Shown: positions 5,901-6,661 of the stretch, one piece after another
Numbering within the stretch: position 1 is the stretch's first letter
How the letters are laid out: each line of letters begins with the position of its first letter
Assembly: GCA_021158375.1 (NCBI GenBank)
Contig: JAGGUS010000231.1
Coordinates: 1 to 6,661 of the forward strand
DNA: 6,661 bases
From: Thermoprotei archaeon
GTDB lineage: Archaea; Thermoproteota; Thermoprotei; QMSL01; B3-G16
Reading direction: 5' to 3'
Program-made: the position numbers and the translations under genes
Notes under the pieces: model-generated
Database searches by the model: none
What the model was told of the DNA's origin: nothing
Seen by the model: only the letters and a program-made list of their open reading frames with translations

Positions 5901-6661
5901 CGGATAGCACGAGGGTATCTGCTGTGGGACGTGCTATAGCGCATGAGTATATAAAGGAGCATTATGGTGAAGATTACTTCCAAGGACGTGAATGGGGTAA
6001 GGGAGGTGCACATGAATGCATTAGACCTACAAGGCCACTCAATTCAGATAAACTTTCACAGCTCATAAGAGAGGGAATATTAAGACTAACGACGCCCCTT
6101 ACGTATAGGCATTATAGATTATACGAGTTGATATTCAGAAGGTTTATGGCAAGTCAGATGAAGCCAGCTAAGGTTATGAGGGCTAAAGTAACCCTTAGAT
6201 TCGGAGAGTATGTAAAAGAGATAGAAGGGGTTCTTGATGTATTATATGATGGCTTCACTGCTGAATACCCATTACAAGAATTAAGGTTGCCTAGAATGAA
6301 AGAAGGGGAAGAACTAAAAGTCATTAATGTAACTCACATAAAGCGTTCTACAAAAACGCTTTACAGCCAAGGAGAAATAATAGAGCTAATGAGAAAGAGA
6401 AGAATAGGAAGGCCCTCTACGTATGCTAAAATAGTAAGTACTCTATTAGAGAGAGGTTATGTAAGTGAATCAAAAAAGAGGAAAAAGTTGATACCGACCA
6501 AGCTTGGAATAGAGGTTTATAAGTACTTAAGCAGGAACTATATGGATCTAGTATCAGAAGATACTACAAGACGCCTAGAAGAGCTTATGGAGAGTATAGA
6601 GAAGGGAGCGGAAGATTATCAAAAAGTTATAGAGCGTCTGTACGTAGATATGCAGAAGATA
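2945..6661 (+). CDS. rgy: Reverse gyrase, 3'-partial
   Basis: ATP-dependent type IA topoisomerase that introduces positive supercoils into DNA, found in essentially all hyperthermophiles. The 1239 visible codons form one open frame with no stop. Order of parts: N-terminal zinc finger (C13, C16, C31, C34); helicase-like domain (about 80-650) with Q103, Walker A APTGVGKT (120-127), Walker B DDVD (227-230), SAT (313-315), RGLDIP (432-437) and QASGRTSR (574-581); then the topoisomerase half with Toprim start IVESPSKA (662-669), a second zinc finger (C742, C745, C755, C758), the metal-binding DPDTEGE (788-794), the catalytic Tyr983 in TYHRTDST and HECIRPT (1023-1029). All key catalytic and metal residues are present, so the enzyme should be active. 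The ATG at 2945 follows an in-frame stop at 2930-2932; a TTG at 2939 is the only other start. Single-chain archaeal enzymes are about 1150-1250 residues, so few residues should be missing. Crenarchaea often carry two paralogues; which one this is cannot be settled here. Confidence 0.97.
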   Translation, partial: MLTPVRAIFRKACPNCGNDITDDRLWFMLPCDKCLPEDEAKKLISRYYSANLSPLEFKLLVLEKLKELGRLKDYYRVVELDILLKELDDLFKKAIGSRLWSAQRTWAKRVLKGKSFAIIAPTGVGKTMFGIVISLYLASRGKRCYMLLPTSLLVKQVYERMQEIAERLNMKVNIFAYLPGLSKNARKEFNEKIRSGEFDILITTSQFLSRNFDQLLRGLRFDFIFVDDVDALLRSSRNIDRVLMLLGFNEEHIKAGLELIRLKRRVPILIALARKNEEYSEELDKVMSRIAELRDNISKIVEKVRPGVLIVSSATGRPRGLRVRLFRELLDFEAGSRSELIRNIEDIYVRGVKDLFEETLRIIKIFGSGGLIFVPLDKGLDFAEKLKEYLIEKGVKAEVVAATRKKDQIERFISGELDVLIGVATYYGLLVRGLDIPHRIRYAVFTGVPKFRFFLDITEAHPFRVVSLLTDLRDYVEGKEKEEVDRIVGLMMRYLRELPPTSIQEISNAISSRTKLSGRLGKIQELFEYGFKKVQELLEREDIRRKLRESPYISVEEVNGRLRVSVPDVMTYIQASGRTSRMFAGGISKGASIVLVDDPKVFEGLVRKTRWFIEDVEWKPLEEVNVEELLAEIDRDRKLIKEIMEGRIPKEYYDPIKSALLIVESPSKARTIARFFGRPSIRRIGRYVIYEVSTGGYILSIMASGGHIFDLTMDPELMKESIYGVLVKDKRFIPVYDTIRRCNVCGEQFVGLEECPRCKSEDYFDKREILELIRDIAREVDLLLVGTDPDTEGEKIGWDIATVIRPYTNTIRRIEFHEVTKRAIENALRSPRDIDERLVESQIVRRIEDRWIGFALSEKVQKKYGRRTLSAGRVQTPVLGWIIERYEEYKENIRDFFYVDLENGLQLVLDDYPIKEGVKKTVEELKNATFKVESIKVYEDVINPPPPFTTDQLLYEASNRLGMSASEAMAIAQSLFEIGLITYHRTDSTRVSAVGRAIAHEYIKEHYGEDYFQGREWGKGGAHECIRPTRPLNSDKLSQLIREGILRLTTPLTYRHYRLYELIFRRFMASQMKPAKVMRAKVTLRFGEYVKEIEGVLDVLYDGFTAEYPLQELRLPRMKEGEELKVINVTHIKRSTKTLYSQGEIIELMRKRRIGRPSTYAKIVSTLLERGYVSESKKRKKLIPTKLGIEVYKYLSRNYMDLVSEDTTRRLEELMESIEKGAEDYQKVIERLYVDMQKI
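3114..3141. repeat. Perfect 10-base inverted repeat inside reverse gyrase
   Basis: TTAAGCTTCT (3114-3123) is matched exactly by AGAAGCTTAA (3132-3141) across an 8-base loop, AGTTTTAG. The element lies in codons 57-66 of reverse gyrase, where the protein reads FKLLVLEKLK. In mRNA it would form a 10-pair stem, extendable by one G-U pair (3113 with 3142). It may simply be a by-product of encoding alternating Leu, Lys and Glu. Confidence 0.6.

Noticed and set aside
2945..6661. Reverse gyrase split into two genes, or broken by a frameshift
   Set aside because: One uninterrupted frame covers both the helicase-like and topoisomerase halves with every key motif in order.
1..6661. CRISPR array, insertion sequence or prophage signature
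   Set aside because: No regularly spaced repeats, transposase, terminal inverted repeats or integrase were seen; gene content and codon use are uniform.

Overview
The window reads as chromosomal DNA from a hyperthermophilic archaeon, most likely a member of the Thermoproteota (crenarchaeal lineage). The best support is an almost complete reverse gyrase, the hallmark enzyme of hyperthermophiles. Further support comes from an archaeal-type ADP-forming acyl-CoA synthetase alpha subunit and from codon use rich in AGA, AGG and ATA. The genus cannot be fixed from the sequence alone.

Layout, all genes on the + strand. Positions 1-951 hold the catalytic part of an asparaginyl-tRNA synthetase whose N-terminus lies left of the window. 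Positions 993-1364 encode a 123-residue soluble protein that I do not recognise. Positions 1480-2868 encode the alpha subunit of ADP-forming acetyl-CoA synthetase (462 residues), with a strong Shine-Dalgarno site that decides the start. Positions 2945-6661 encode reverse gyrase, with 1239 codons visible and no stop, so only its extreme C-terminus lies right of the window. The gaps are short (41, 115 and 76 bases) and hold promoter-like A/T-rich stretches but no RNA gene, repeat array or mobile element.

How the genes work together: no shared pathway is evident. They are housekeeping functions of a heat-loving archaeon: charging tRNA-Asn, making ATP from acyl-CoA at the end of peptide or sugar fermentation, and introducing positive supercoils into DNA. 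The reverse gyrase has its own TATA-like element and probably its own transcript. The small unknown protein is the only gene without an assignable role. I see no convincing evidence for a new multi-gene system here. The points most worth a second look are the unknown 123-residue gene, the small palindrome around its start codon, and a perfect 10-base inverted repeat early in the reverse gyrase gene.
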